64,000 bases of DNA, from positions 5,766,001-5,830,000 of the forward strand of contig NZ_CP051685.1 of the NCBI RefSeq assembly GCF_012849555.1, read 5' to 3'. Within the stretch, counting starts at the first letter, position 1, and each line of letters starts with the position of its first letter. Of this stretch, positions 26,719 through 36,338 are shown in pieces. Both the position numbers and the translations under genes were made by a program. The DNA comes from Massilia forsythiae. GTDB taxonomy: Bacteria > Pseudomonadota > Gammaproteobacteria > Burkholderiales > Burkholderiaceae_D. The notes below the pieces were generated by a model. It ran no database searches. It worked only from the letters and a program-made list of their open reading frames with translations, and was not told the origin of the DNA.

Positions 26719-28394
26719 GGCGCCTCCGCGAGGCCGGCGGCGGATGCCGTCGCAGGGGGCGGCGCCGCCACCGCCGGTTCGCGCAGCACCCGCGCGATGT
26801 AGTCCCCGGGCCGGTGGATGCCGTCGCTGGCGCGGCCCAGGTAGCCGAACAGCGGCCCGGCCTGCACCGTCATCAGGGCGGACAGCCCGAGCAAGAACAG
26901 CACCGGCAGCACTTCCGAGCGGTGCAGCCTGGGCGGCGCCAGCTTGGCGCTGGTCCAGAAGGTGCGCACGCCGAAGCGCATCATCGCGACGATCGCCACC
27001 AGCCCGGAGCCGAACACCAGCGCCATCAGGGTCCAGCCGGGGGCCGCTATCGCCGCGCCCGGCGCCGGCGGGTTGAGCAAGGCGTGGAACATGCCGAACT
27101 TGGCGACGAAGCCGGACAGCGGCGGCAGCCCGGCGATCATCAGCGCGCAGGCGGCGAAGGAAACGGCGAGGAAGGCCAGCGCCGCCGGCACGCCCTGCCC
27201 CACCGGCTCGTCCGGCTTATCCTCGACCACCCAGGCTTCCATGGTCACCGCCAGCAGCGCCGCGCCCGGCGTGCGGATGCGGTCGACCAGTTCCAGCAGC
27301 AGCAGCAAGGCGGCCACCGCCAGCGTCGAGCCGATCAGGTAGAACAGGCCGGCGGTCACCAGCGAGGCCTGGCCGTAGCCGACCACCGCCAACAGCGTGC
27401 CGGACGACACCGTGGCGGCGTAGCCGGCCATGCGCCCGGCGCTGCCGGTGGACAGCATGCCGGCGGCGCCGAACACGATGGTGGCCATGCCGCCCCACAG
27501 CAGCGCGTCGTAGGCGAAGCCGCCGGCAGCGCCGGCCGGGAACAGCAAGAGCCACAGGCGCAGGATCACGACCACGCCGACCTTGGTCATCAGCACCAGC
27601 ATGGCGGCCACCGGCGGCGAGGCGGCGGCATAGGTGGTCGGCAGCCAGAAGCCCAGCGGCCACATCGCGCTCTTGATCAAGAATGCCAGCACCAGGATGG
27701 CGGCGCCGGCGTGCACCAGGCTCAGGTCCGCACTGTCGCCCGCGCCGGCCATAGCGGCGATGCGCCAGGCCAGGTCGGCCATGTTGAGCGTGCCGGTGGC
27801 GGCGTAGAGCAGCGCGGTGCCGATCAGGAACAGCATCGCCGCCGCCAGGTTGAGGGCGATGTACTGCATGCTGGCGCGCAGGCGCTGGGCGTTGTAGCCG
27901 TGCAGCACCAGGCCGTACGAGGCCGCCAGCATCACTTCGAAGAACACGAACAGGTTGAACAGGTCGTGGGTCAGAAAAGCGCCGTTCAGGCCCATCAGCA
28001 GGAACTGGAACAGCGTGTGGAAATGCACGCCGATGCGTTCCCAGCGCAGCATGGCGAAGTGCAGCGCCGCCAGCGCCAGCAGCGCCGTCAACACCAGCAT
28101 CAGCGCCGCCAGGCGGTCGGCCACCAGCGCGATGCCGAACGGCGCCGCCCAGTTGGCGGCCAGGTAGACGCCGATGCCGTCTTCCCAGTAGCCGCCATCG
28201 GCCATCGCGCCCAGCACCAGCGCCGCCGCCAGCTGCGCCAGGATCGAGGCGTAGCCGAGCGCGAACTTGAGGCGGTGGCGCCCGCGCGTGAGCGGCGCCA
28301 GCGCCGCGCCGCACAGCAGCGGCAGCAGGACCGGCGCCAGCATCAGGTGCTGCAGCCAGGGCAGCGCGTGGAGGGTCGGGAGCGTCGCGGTCAA
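26715..28394 (-). CDS. mrpD: Mrp-type Na+/H+ antiporter subunit D (NuoL/M/N-like)
   Basis: 559 residues from a TTG start whose bases overlap the mrpC stop (TTGA). Fourteen or so helices of the NuoM type, with NLFVFFEVMLAASYGL carrying the key Glu of helix 5 and LIKSAMWPLGFWLPTTYAAASPPVAAML carrying the helix 7 Lys. A proline/alanine-rich tail follows. MrpD is one of the two ion-translocating subunits. The alternative start is an internal ATG 14 residues on. Confidence 0.9.
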   Translation of the reverse strand: MTATLPTLHALPWLQHLMLAPVLLPLLCGAALAPLTRGRHRLKFALGYASILAQLAAALVLGAMADGGYWEDGIGVYLAANWAAPFGIALVADRLAALMLVLTALLALAALHFAMLRWERIGVHFHTLFQFLLMGLNGAFLTHDLFNLFVFFEVMLAASYGLVLHGYNAQRLRASMQYIALNLAAAMLFLIGTALLYAATGTLNMADLAWRIAAMAGAGDSADLSLVHAGAAILVLAFLIKSAMWPLGFWLPTTYAAASPPVAAMLVLMTKVGVVVILRLWLLLFPAGAAGGFAYDALLWGGMATIVFGAAGMLSTGSAGRMAGYAATVSSGTLLAVVGYGQASLVTAGLFYLIGSTLAVAALLLLLELVDRIRTPGAALLAVTMEAWVVEDKPDEPVGQGVPAALAFLAVSFAACALMIAGLPPLSGFVAKFGMFHALLNPPAPGAAIAAPGWTLMALVFGSGLVAIVAMMRFGVRTFWTSAKLAPPRLHRSEVLPVLFLLGLSALMTVQAGPLFGYLGRASDGIHRPGDYIARVLREPAVAAPPPATASAAGLAEAP

Positions 28395-28735
28395 GGCTGG
28401 GGCTCCTCGCCGTCGACGTGGTCGGTGCCGGTGAGGCCGCGCGCGCCGATCATCACCACCAGATACAGCGCGGTGGTGGCGAAGCCGATCACGATGGCGG
28501 TCAGCACCAGCGCCTGCGGCAGCGGATCGGCCAGCGCGGCCGGGTCGGGGGCGCTGCCGGCCGGCGTCAGCGGCGCGCGGTCGACGCGCAGCCTGCCCAT
28601 GGCGAAGATGAACAGGTTGACGGCGTACGACATCAGCATCAGGCCGCACAGCACCTGGAAGCTGCGCGGGCGCAGCACCAGCCAGATGCCGGCGCCGAAC
28701 ACGATGCCGGTCGCCAGGGCGAGCACGATGTTCAT
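28391..28735 (-). CDS. mrpC: Mrp-type Na+/H+ antiporter subunit C (NuoK-like)
   Basis: 114 residues with three helices. NuoK-type motifs: CGLMLMSYAVNLFIFAMG and LTAIVIGFATTALYLVVM. The ATG overlaps the mrpA(B) stop by one base (TGATG), and the stop overlaps the mrpD TTG. Confidence 0.93.
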   Translation of the reverse strand: MNIVLALATGIVFGAGIWLVLRPRSFQVLCGLMLMSYAVNLFIFAMGRLRVDRAPLTPAGSAPDPAALADPLPQALVLTAIVIGFATTALYLVVMIGARGLTGTDHVDGEEPQP

Positions 28736-31700
28736 CAGGGGATCTCCTTGGCCGGCGGCAGCGCCGCCGGCGGTAACGGTACGGCGGGTGCGGCGGGCGC
28801 GGCGGCTGCGCCGGCGGAGGCCAGCGCGGCTACCGGCGCAGCAGCGGCCGCGAGGGCGGCGGCGCGCGCGGCCGCGGGCATGCGGTGGCTGCGCAGCGAC
28901 TGGTGCGCCAGCGCCACCAGGATCAGCATGGTAGCGCCGACCACCACCAGGAACACGCCCAGGTCGAAGACGAAAGCGCTGGGCACGTGCACCCGGCCCA
29001 GCAGCGGCAGCGCCAGGTGCGCCGTGTGGCTGGTCAGGAACGGGTAGCCCAACAGCCACGCGCCCAGGCCGGTGGCGCAGGCGGTGGCCAGGCCCCAGGC
29101 GATCCAGCGGTGCGGGCGCAGGCGCAAGTGCGATTCGACCCAGTCGGTGCCGGCCACCATGTACTGCACGATGATCGCGGTGGCGAAGATCAGCCCGGCG
29201 ACGAAGCCGCCGCCCGGCAGGTTGTGGCCGCGCATGAAGAAGTAGGCGGCGACGATGCCCATCACCGGCAGCAGCAGGCGCAGGTACACCGCCGGCACCG
29301 CCAGGTAGCCGCCATTCGCCTGCCGCGCCGGCGACTGCGCCACCGCCGGATCGACGTCGCTGGCCTGCTGCACGGGAATCGCGACGCTCTCCGGCGCCGG
29401 GCGGAAGCGGCGCAGCAGCGCATACACCGTCAGCGCCACCGCGCCCAGCACGGTGATCTCGCCCATGGTGTCGAAGCCGCGGAAGTCGACCAGCAGCACG
29501 TTGACCACGTTGGCGCCGCCGCCCTCGCTCAAGGCGCGCAGCACGTAGAAGCCGCTGATGGTGTCGGCCGGGGCGCGCGTCAGCACGGTGTAGCTGGCGG
29601 CGGCCAGGCCGAGGCCGCCGGCCAGCGCCAGCGTGGCGTCGCGCGCGCGCCGCCAGCGGGTTGACGCCGGCGGCCGGCCCATCAATGCGCGCGGCTGGCG
29701 CCGCGGCGGCAGCCAGCGCAGGCCGAGCAGCACCAGCACCGTGGTCACGGTCTCCACCATCAGCTGGGTCAGCGCCAAGTCCGGCGCCGACAGCCACAGG
29801 AAAGTGATGCTGGTGACGATGCCGGTGCCGCCCACCAGGACCAGCGCCGCCAGCCGGTGGTATTTCGCCTTGTGCGCCGCCATGAGCGCGCAGGCGGCGC
29901 CGATCAGCCACAGCAGCGCGAACGGCAGGTCGATGGCGTCCGCACCGATGGCCGGCCAGGGCGGCAGGCTTTCCCACGGCCGCGCCAGCAGGAGCGGGCT
30001 TGCAACCATCAGCAGCACCACGGCGCGCAGTTGCGGCTGCAGGCGGCGCGTGCCGGCGCGCCGCATCAGGCGGTCGGCCGCGGTGCCCAGCGCGGACATC
30101 GTGTTTTCGTAGGCTTGCGCGCCCTGCATGCGGTGCAGCAGCGGCACGTCGGTGCGCTGGCGCAGGTTGGCATGGCGGCGCAGCAGCACATACAAGACCA
30201 CGCCGCCGGCCAGCGCCACGACGCTCATCAAGAGCGGCAAGTTGAACCCGTGCCAGATGCCCAGGTCGTAGGCCGGCAGCGCGCTCCCCAGCACCGCGTG
30301 CGCGGCCACCGCCAGCACGGCGCCGACCGCGCGCTCGGGAAACATGCCGACCAGGATGCACAGCACCACCAGGCATTCGATCGGAAAGCGCATCCAGCGC
30401 GGCGGCTCGTGCGGCGGCTTGTATGCTTCCGGATCGCGCCCGGTGGCGGGCGCGCCGAAGAACACGCTGATGAAGCGCAGCGAATAGGCCACGCTGAAAA
30501 TGCCCATCAGCGTGGCCGCCACCGCCATCGACCAATCCTCGGTGCCGCCCACCAGCGCCGCCTCGGCAAAGAACATCTCCTTCGACAGGAAACCGTTCAG
30601 CAGCGGCACCCCGGCCATGGCGGCGCTGGCCACCACCGCCAGCGCCGCCGTGTACGGCATGGCGTGGCGCAGGCCGCGCAGCAGGCGCATATCGCGCGTG
30701 CCGGTCTCGTGGTCGACGATGCCCACCGCCATGAACAGCGAGGCCTTGAAGATCCCGTGGTTCACCGTATGGAAGATCGCCGCCACCACCGACAGCGGCG
30801 TGCCGATCCCCAGCAGCACCGTGATCAGGCCGAGGTGGCTGATGGTGGAATACGCCAGCAGGCCCTTCATGTCGTTCTGGAAGATGGCGAAGAACGAGGC
30901 CAGCAGCAGCGTGCAGACGCCGGCGCCGCCGACGATCCAGTGCCACTCCGGCGCGCCCGACAGCACCGGCCAGAAGCGCATCAGCAGGAACACGCCGGCC
31001 TTGACCATGGTGGCCGAATGCAGGTAGGCGGATACCGGCGTCGGCGCCGCCATCGCGTGCGGCAGCCAGAAGTGGAACGGGAACTGCGCGCTCTTGGTCA
31101 GCGCGCCCAGCGCCACCAGCACCAGCGCCGCCGGGTACAGCGCGTGCGCGCGGATGCGCTCCCCGGCCGCCAGCACCGCATCCAGGTCGTAGCTGCCGGC
31201 GATGTGGCCGACCAGCAGCATGCCCGCCAGCAGGCACAGGCCGCCGGTGGTCGTCACCGTGAACGCCATGCGCGCGCCGCGGCGCGCATCGCTGCGTTCC
31301 TGCCAGTAGCCGATCAGGAGAAAGGAGGTCAGGCTGGTGAGTTCCCAGAACACGACCAATTGAATGATATTGCCCGACAAGACCACGCCCAGCATCGACC
31401 CCATGAAGGCGAGCATGTAGGCGAAGAAGCGCGCCACCGGATCGCGGCGCGACATGTAGTAGCGCGCATACAGCAACACCAGCAGGCCAATGCCCAGCGC
31501 CATGATCGTGAACAGCCAGGCCAGGCCATCCATGCGCCAGACGATGTCGAGGCCGAACTGCGGCAGCCAGGCGGCGCGCGAAGCGAGGATGTCGCCGCTG
31601 CGGATACGCCCGAACTGGGCGACGGCCAGCACCAGCGCCGCCAGCGTGGCAACGCCGGCCACCGCCGCCGGACGCGTGCGCGAGCCGGCCGGCATGCAGC

Positions 31701-31770
31701 CGGCGACCAATGCGCCGACGAAGGGCAGCAGTATCAGGATGAATAGCTGTGGCGACGCCATCGGCATCAA
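28735..31770 (-). CDS. mrpA: Mrp-type Na+/H+ antiporter fused subunits A and B
   Basis: 1011 residues. Residues 1 to about 500 are the NuoL-like core (VFWELTSLTSFLLIGYW, LTKSAQFPFHFWLPHAMAAPTPVSAYLHSATMVKAG); about 580-770 is the MrpA-specific C-terminal part; about 790-950 is an MrpB module (FMRGHNLPGGGFVAGLI), fused as in PhaAB of proteobacteria. A 50-residue Ala/Pro tail closes it. First gene of the six-gene operon AB-C-D-E-F-G, all coupled by overlaps. Likely role: Na+ or K+ export and pH control under alkaline or salt stress. The 466-bp upstream gap (31771-32236) shows no clear promoter; a GCTTGCCC/GGGCAAGC stem-loop sits at 32175-32199. Confidence 0.93.
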   Translation of the reverse strand: MMPMASPQLFILILLPFVGALVAGCMPAGSRTRPAAVAGVATLAALVLAVAQFGRIRSGDILASRAAWLPQFGLDIVWRMDGLAWLFTIMALGIGLLVLLYARYYMSRRDPVARFFAYMLAFMGSMLGVVLSGNIIQLVVFWELTSLTSFLLIGYWQERSDARRGARMAFTVTTTGGLCLLAGMLLVGHIAGSYDLDAVLAAGERIRAHALYPAALVLVALGALTKSAQFPFHFWLPHAMAAPTPVSAYLHSATMVKAGVFLLMRFWPVLSGAPEWHWIVGGAGVCTLLLASFFAIFQNDMKGLLAYSTISHLGLITVLLGIGTPLSVVAAIFHTVNHGIFKASLFMAVGIVDHETGTRDMRLLRGLRHAMPYTAALAVVASAAMAGVPLLNGFLSKEMFFAEAALVGGTEDWSMAVAATLMGIFSVAYSLRFISVFFGAPATGRDPEAYKPPHEPPRWMRFPIECLVVLCILVGMFPERAVGAVLAVAAHAVLGSALPAYDLGIWHGFNLPLLMSVVALAGGVVLYVLLRRHANLRQRTDVPLLHRMQGAQAYENTMSALGTAADRLMRRAGTRRLQPQLRAVVLLMVASPLLLARPWESLPPWPAIGADAIDLPFALLWLIGAACALMAAHKAKYHRLAALVLVGGTGIVTSITFLWLSAPDLALTQLMVETVTTVLVLLGLRWLPPRRQPRALMGRPPASTRWRRARDATLALAGGLGLAAASYTVLTRAPADTISGFYVLRALSEGGGANVVNVLLVDFRGFDTMGEITVLGAVALTVYALLRRFRPAPESVAIPVQQASDVDPAVAQSPARQANGGYLAVPAVYLRLLLPVMGIVAAYFFMRGHNLPGGGFVAGLIFATAIIVQYMVAGTDWVESHLRLRPHRWIAWGLATACATGLGAWLLGYPFLTSHTAHLALPLLGRVHVPSAFVFDLGVFLVVVGATMLILVALAHQSLRSHRMPAAARAAALAAAAAPVAALASAGAAAAPAAPAVPLPPAALPPAKEIP

Positions 31771-32236
31771 TCGCGCCGGCGGCGACGGTGCCGATCGGCG
31801 CGCGCCGGCGGCAGGTCACGGGCGTGGCTCAGGGCCGTTGCGAGCAACAATCCTGGCGGTTTCGGGTACATGAAATCGTCGGGCATGGCATCCACCAATG
31901 AGGTCCTGAACGTCAATACTGTAGCGGGAATGGTGAGATAACGACAACACGTTACTCTGGCAACGCAGGAATTGTTTTCATGCACTATCCATGTTCAGCA
32001 TAAAACATCCTCGATCGACGACGTAAATACTGGATTCTTGTCCATGATTCTGCCAAATCCCAGGCATTTTTTGCGCGATCGGTTGTCGACGATTTTTACA
32101 GGCCGCAGCGGCGCACGGTTGGTGGCGCGGCCGGATCGGCCATGGCGCCCGCTGCCGAGGGCGCGGCACGGGACTTGCTTGCCCCAACGACGCGGGCAAG
32201 CCGCCCGCCATGCATACACCAAGACCGGAGACCACC

Positions 32237-33220
32237 ATGCACATCGATTCCACCATCCGCCGTTCCATCGGCGCCCTGTTCGCCACCCTGGCCCTCGGCG
32301 CCTGCGCCCTGCCCGCCTCGGCGACGACGATCCTGTTCGTCGGCAACAGCTTCACCTACGGCGAGCCGGCCGGCGCCGCGCCGCTGGTGCAGAACTACAA
32401 GCCGGGCTCGGTAACCGACCTGAACGGCTCGAACATCGGCGGCGTGCCGGCGCTGTTCAAGGCGCTGACGGTGGAAGCGGGACTGAACTACGACGTCAGC
32501 CTGGAAACGGTGCCGGGCGTGGGCGTCGACTACCACTACAACAATAAGCTGGCCGTCATCAATAAACCGTTCGACAAGGTGCTGCTGCAGAGCTACAGCA
32601 CGCTGGACGCCGCCCATCCCGGCAACCCGGACACGCTCACCAAGTACGCCGACCTGCTGGCCCAAGCCTTCCATGCGCAAAACCCGAACGTGGAAGTGAT
32701 GCTGACCTCGACCTGGTCGCGCGCCGACCTCACCTATAAAACGGCGAGCCCGTGGTACGGCCAGTCGATCTACCAGATGGCGCTGGACGTGCGCAAGGGC
32801 TACGACGCCGCCGACGCCGCTTCGAACCTGATCGACGGCGTGATCCCGGTCGGCGAGACCTGGAACCGCGCCATCGCCGCCGGCGTGGCCGACGCCAACC
32901 CGTACGACGGTATCGGCGCCGGCCAGGTCGACCTGTGGGCGCCGGACAATTACCACGCCAGCGTGTACGGCTACTACCTGGAAGCGCTGACCATCTACGG
33001 CTCGGTCACCGGCCTCGACCCGCGCGCGTTCGGCGCCGGCGACCTGGTGGCGCGCGACCTCGGCATCAGCGGCACCATGGCGCTGGCGCTGCAGCAGTTC
33101 GCGGCCGACCAGCTGGCGGCGGAGCAAGTGCCGGAGCCGGGCATGGCGTGGATGTTCGCGTCGCTGGGCGGCCTGATGGTGCTGGCGCGCCGGCGCCAGC
33201 GCGGTACCGCCGCGGCCTGA
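32237..33220 (+). CDS. SGNH-like hydrolase with PEP-CTERM sorting signal
   Basis: 327 residues from ATG 32237, preceded by GGAGA. Signal peptide ends near LPASA. Block I is ILFVGNSFTYG with nucleophile candidate Ser38; the block V pair is Asp237 and His240 (APDNYHAS), fitting an SGNH/GDSL-type hydrolase. The C-terminus is VPEPGMAWMF, a hydrophobic helix, then ARRRQR. Probably an exported esterase held at the surface until exosortase processing; the substrate is unknown. Confidence 0.8.
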   Translation: MHIDSTIRRSIGALFATLALGACALPASATTILFVGNSFTYGEPAGAAPLVQNYKPGSVTDLNGSNIGGVPALFKALTVEAGLNYDVSLETVPGVGVDYHYNNKLAVINKPFDKVLLQSYSTLDAAHPGNPDTLTKYADLLAQAFHAQNPNVEVMLTSTWSRADLTYKTASPWYGQSIYQMALDVRKGYDAADAASNLIDGVIPVGETWNRAIAAGVADANPYDGIGAGQVDLWAPDNYHASVYGYYLEALTIYGSVTGLDPRAFGAGDLVARDLGISGTMALALQQFAADQLAAEQVPEPGMAWMFASLGGLMVLARRRQRGTAAA

Positions 33221-33608
33221 ATCGCCGCTGGGCCGGCATCGCGCCGGCGCGACCGGTTGGAATCGTCCGTCGCCGCCATGATCGTCCGCTCGTCGCCACG
33301 GCTGACGATTGCGGGCCTCGGGCAGATTCCAGCCGCCCGGCTCGAACCGCTGGCGCTGTGCGACGAGATCGCCATGCTCGCGGACCGCCTGCTGGCGGAG
33401 CGGCCCACCGGCGCAGCCGGCACGCTGATTCGCGCGCTGCATGGGCGCTCGCCGGCCGGGCGCGCATGCACTCGCTGCACTACCGGTCGAGTTCCAGGGC
33501 GATGCTGTGGTAAGAACCACGAAATTCTTTGAAAATGCTTGTTGCATCAAAAATTTCCATGCAACATTTGTTTCCACAGATCATTAATTGGTTTCACAAT
33601 CATCGCCC

Positions 33609-35249
33609 ATGAACAAACTCAATATCGGCGCCCGCCTGGGCCTCGGCTTCAGCCTGCTGTGCCTGCTCTTGATCCTGCTGACCGCGGTCGGCCTGTCGCG
33701 CCTCTCGGAAATGAACGGACTCACGGACACGGTCGCGACCAGGCTGCAGCCCAAGGCCGCGCTGACCGCCAAGCTGTCCTACCTGGCCGTGGACACCGCA
33801 CGCGTCGTGCGCAACCTGATCCTGGTCAGCGACGACAAGGCGTTCTCGTCGAACCTGCAGACGCTGGCCAAGAACCAGGCCAAGGCCGACGACCTGCTCG
33901 CCAGGCTCGACCGCCTGAGCGGCACGGGCCGGGACCGCGAGATCCTGGATCGGGTCAAGGGCAACATGACCGCCTACCGCAGCTTCACCGCGGCGGTGGT
34001 GGCGCAGGCGCAGGCGGGCCAGAAGGCCGAGGCCACCGTCACCCTGTACGGACCGGGATATAAAACCCAGGGCGCCTACCTGGCCGCGCTGGAAGAGATG
34101 CTGGCATTCCAGGAAACGGCCATCGAACAAGGCGCCGGGCATGCGCAGGCGCTGTACCGCAATTCCACGTTTGTGTTGACGGGCGCCGCCGCGCTCGCCG
34201 TGCTGCTGGCGGCGGCCGCCGCCTATGTCCTGACCCGCTCCGTTACCCGGCCGCTGGGCGAAGCGGTGGCGGTCGCCAACCGCGTCGCCGACGGCGACCT
34301 GAGCCTGCCGATCGCGGTCGGCTCGCAGGACGAGACCGGCCAATTGCTGGCCTCCCTGGCGCGCATGCAGGAGAAGCTGGCCGGCACCGTCGGCATCGTG
34401 CGCGCCAACGCCGAGAGCGTGGCCACGGCCAGCGCCGAAATCGCGCAGGGCAACACCGATCTGAGCCAGCGTACCGAAGAGCAGGCCTCGTCGCTGGAGC
34501 AGACCGCCGCCTCGATGGAAGAGCTGGGCAGCACGGTGCGCCAGAATGCCGACAACGCCCGGCAAGCCAACACGCTGGCGCTGAACGCCAGCGACGTGGC
34601 GTCGCGCGGCGGACAAGTGGTGGCGCAGGTGGTCGAGACCATGAAGGGCATCAACGACAGCTCGCGCAGGATCGCCGACATCATCGGCGTCATCGATTCG
34701 ATCGCCTTCCAGACCAATATCCTGGCCCTGAACGCGGCGGTGGAAGCCGCCCGCGCCGGCGAGCAGGGCCGCGGCTTCGCGGTGGTCGCCAGCGAGGTGC
34801 GCAGCCTGGCGCAGCGCAGCGCCGAGGCGGCGAAGGAAATCAAGGGCCTGATCGGCATCAGCGTCGAGCGCGTCGACCAGGGCAGCGCGCTGGTCGACCA
34901 GGCCGGCGCCACCATGCAGGAAGTGGTCGCCGCCATCGGCCGCGTGACCGGGATCGTCGGCGAGATCAGCGCGGCCAGCGCGGAACAGAGCCAGGGCGTG
35001 GCGCAGGTCGGTGAGGCCGTGGTGCAGATGGACCAGACCACGCAGCAGAACGCGGCCCTGGTCGAACAGAGCGCGGCCGCCGCCGACGAACTGCGGCGCC
35101 AGGCCGGGCAGCTGGTCGAGGCGATGGCGGTGTTCAGGCTGGCGCACGGCGCGGCCGATGCGCCAGGCGCCGGCGCCGCCAAACTGCCCCATCCTGCCGC
35201 ACCGGCGCGCAGCGCACGGGTGCCGGCGCAGCTGGCGCACGTCGGCTAG
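33609..35249 (+). CDS. Methyl-accepting chemotaxis protein
   Basis: 546 residues from ATG 33609. TM1 about 12-33; periplasmic four-helix ligand-binding domain about 35-185; TM2 about 188-210; HAMP to about 265; signalling coiled coil with the hairpin tip IDSIAFQTNILALNAAVEAARAGEQGRGFAVVA-type sequence near 365-400. Ala/Pro-rich tail without the NWETF CheR-binding pentapeptide. Class 36H-like Tsr/Tar architecture common in Betaproteobacteria. Ligand not predictable. The 388-bp gap before it (33221-33608) holds nothing I recognise. Confidence 0.92.
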   Translation: MNKLNIGARLGLGFSLLCLLLILLTAVGLSRLSEMNGLTDTVATRLQPKAALTAKLSYLAVDTARVVRNLILVSDDKAFSSNLQTLAKNQAKADDLLARLDRLSGTGRDREILDRVKGNMTAYRSFTAAVVAQAQAGQKAEATVTLYGPGYKTQGAYLAALEEMLAFQETAIEQGAGHAQALYRNSTFVLTGAAALAVLLAAAAAYVLTRSVTRPLGEAVAVANRVADGDLSLPIAVGSQDETGQLLASLARMQEKLAGTVGIVRANAESVATASAEIAQGNTDLSQRTEEQASSLEQTAASMEELGSTVRQNADNARQANTLALNASDVASRGGQVVAQVVETMKGINDSSRRIADIIGVIDSIAFQTNILALNAAVEAARAGEQGRGFAVVASEVRSLAQRSAEAAKEIKGLIGISVERVDQGSALVDQAGATMQEVVAAIGRVTGIVGEISAASAEQSQGVAQVGEAVVQMDQTTQQNAALVEQSAAAADELRRQAGQLVEAMAVFRLAHGAADAPGAGAAKLPHPAAPARSARVPAQLAHVG

Positions 35250-35293
35250 GCGCTCCTGGCTGCCGCGCATGCGGCGCTGCAGGGCGGGCGCCG

Positions 35294-35311
35294 ATGCCCT
35301 CATCCGGGCAT
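35294..35311. terminator. Possible terminator hairpin after the chemoreceptor
   Basis: ATGCCC-tcatcc-GGGCAT with flanking GCC/GGC pairing; no T-run. Lies between the convergent chemoreceptor and SDR remnant. Confidence 0.3.
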
Positions 35312-35342
35312 GGCGGCAGTAACGCGCGCCGGCGGCAACCGG

Positions 35343-35579
35343 CTACCTGCCGCCCGACACGTCGATGAACGTCCCGGTCGAATAGGACGCGTCGCCGGAC
35401 AACAGCCATAGCACCGCCCTGGCCACCTCCTCTGCCTGGCCGCCGCGTCCCATCGGCACCGACGACCGTAGCCGCTCGACCCGCCCCGGCTCGCCGCCGC
35501 TGGCGTGCATGTCGGTGTGAATCAGTCCCGGACGCACGCCGTTCACGCGGATGCCTTCCAGCGCCACTTCCCTGGACGA
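35343..35579 (-). pseudogene. C-terminal fragment of an SDR family oxidoreductase
   Basis: About 77 residues match the end of classical short-chain dehydrogenases: REVALEGIRVNGVRPGLIHTDMHA, then EEVARAVLWLLSGDASYSTGTFIDVSGGR. The NAD-binding glycine motif and the catalytic Ser-Tyr-Lys region are absent. Upstream of about 35579 the frame continues only into unrelated sequence and meets TGA. The break coincides with the start of the lower-GC segment. Truncated by insertion or deletion and not expected to be active. Confidence 0.8.
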
Positions 35580-35948
35580 ACCGTCGGCAAGCCGGTTGGT
35601 TTGGAGAACGCGTCACCGCATGCCCATCATGATGATACCGCCCTGCTTGAGACGCTGTGGACGATTGTTGCCGTTATCGTGGAAACGGCGTCGATCATTC
35701 TTCATCTGCTCGTCGTCAATCTCGACGAAGACGGCATGATGGTGAGCGTATCGGCCGCGACCTCGGTCGGCAAGGCGCTGAACCCTCCTGGCTAATGCTT
35801 CTCCAACAAATATGCTGTGAGATTAGACGGTTTATAAATTCCTTCGCTGTTTGCGCCTCCGCAATACAAAACCCTTGCTCGATCAATAGTGTCCAACCAA
35901 TACGATGGAATCAACTGGATTGACCACTGATTATTACGGAGACGATCG
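35580..35948. other. Junction segment with unrecognised ORF fragments
   Basis: 369 bp of lower-GC sequence between the cut SDR gene and the PAAR remnant. On the plus strand an open stretch ends at 35795 with a hydrophobic segment (LWTIVAVIVETASIILHLLVV) but no plausible start. On the minus strand an open tail (35792 to about 35925) ends NLTAYLLEKH. Both look like gene scraps; I recognise neither. Confidence 0.4.
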
Positions 35949-36331
35949 ATGAAACGCCACACGATCACATTAAACGCACCAACCTCGGCAGGCGGAAAAG
36001 TTCTTTCAGCCAGCAGCAGCGGAAGCATTAATGGGATGACGATTGCGCAAGCCACCCAAAGTTATTGCCAAATCAATTTATCAGATATCAGGAAATCAGC
36101 AATACTGATCGCAACGAAACGCAGACAGCGAGAAATTTCGCCGCTACTGAAACTTTTTCCGATGATAGATATATCCTTATCGATGAAATTAGCCAAGAGC
36201 CACTCGCCAATATTGAGTACGCTTTGAAAAGAGCAAATGGGCAGGTCGAATTCGGAACCACCGACGAAAAAGGCCATACCCATTTGCTTACGGCTATGGC
36301 ACATGCTGAATTGATCGAGATTTACTTGTGA
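35949..36331 (+). pseudogene. PAAR-domain protein with internal deletion and frameshift
   Basis: The start, with GGAG ribosome site, encodes MKRHTITLNAPTSAGGKVL and SINGMTIA, which is the standard opening of one PAAR-protein family. The expected middle (PAAR core) is missing. The conserved downstream part resumes in another frame around 36045 (CASHPKLLPNQFIRYQ), then reads DDRYILIDEISQEPLANIEYALKRANG to the stop at 36331. So about 35-40 residues are deleted and the frame is shifted by two. PAAR proteins cap the T6SS spike and carry or recruit effectors. The intact lysozyme-like gene starts 8 bp after this remnant. Confidence 0.65.
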
Positions 36332-36338
36332 GGTAATC

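Noticed and set aside
28735..31770. MrpA-MrpB fusion as a novel gene fusion
   Set aside because: Fused AB subunits are the normal arrangement in proteobacterial Pha/Mrp operons.
33257..33532. 91-codon plus-strand frame before the chemoreceptor
   Set aside because: No ribosome site, no recognised domain, and Arg/Ala-rich composition typical of random high-GC frames.
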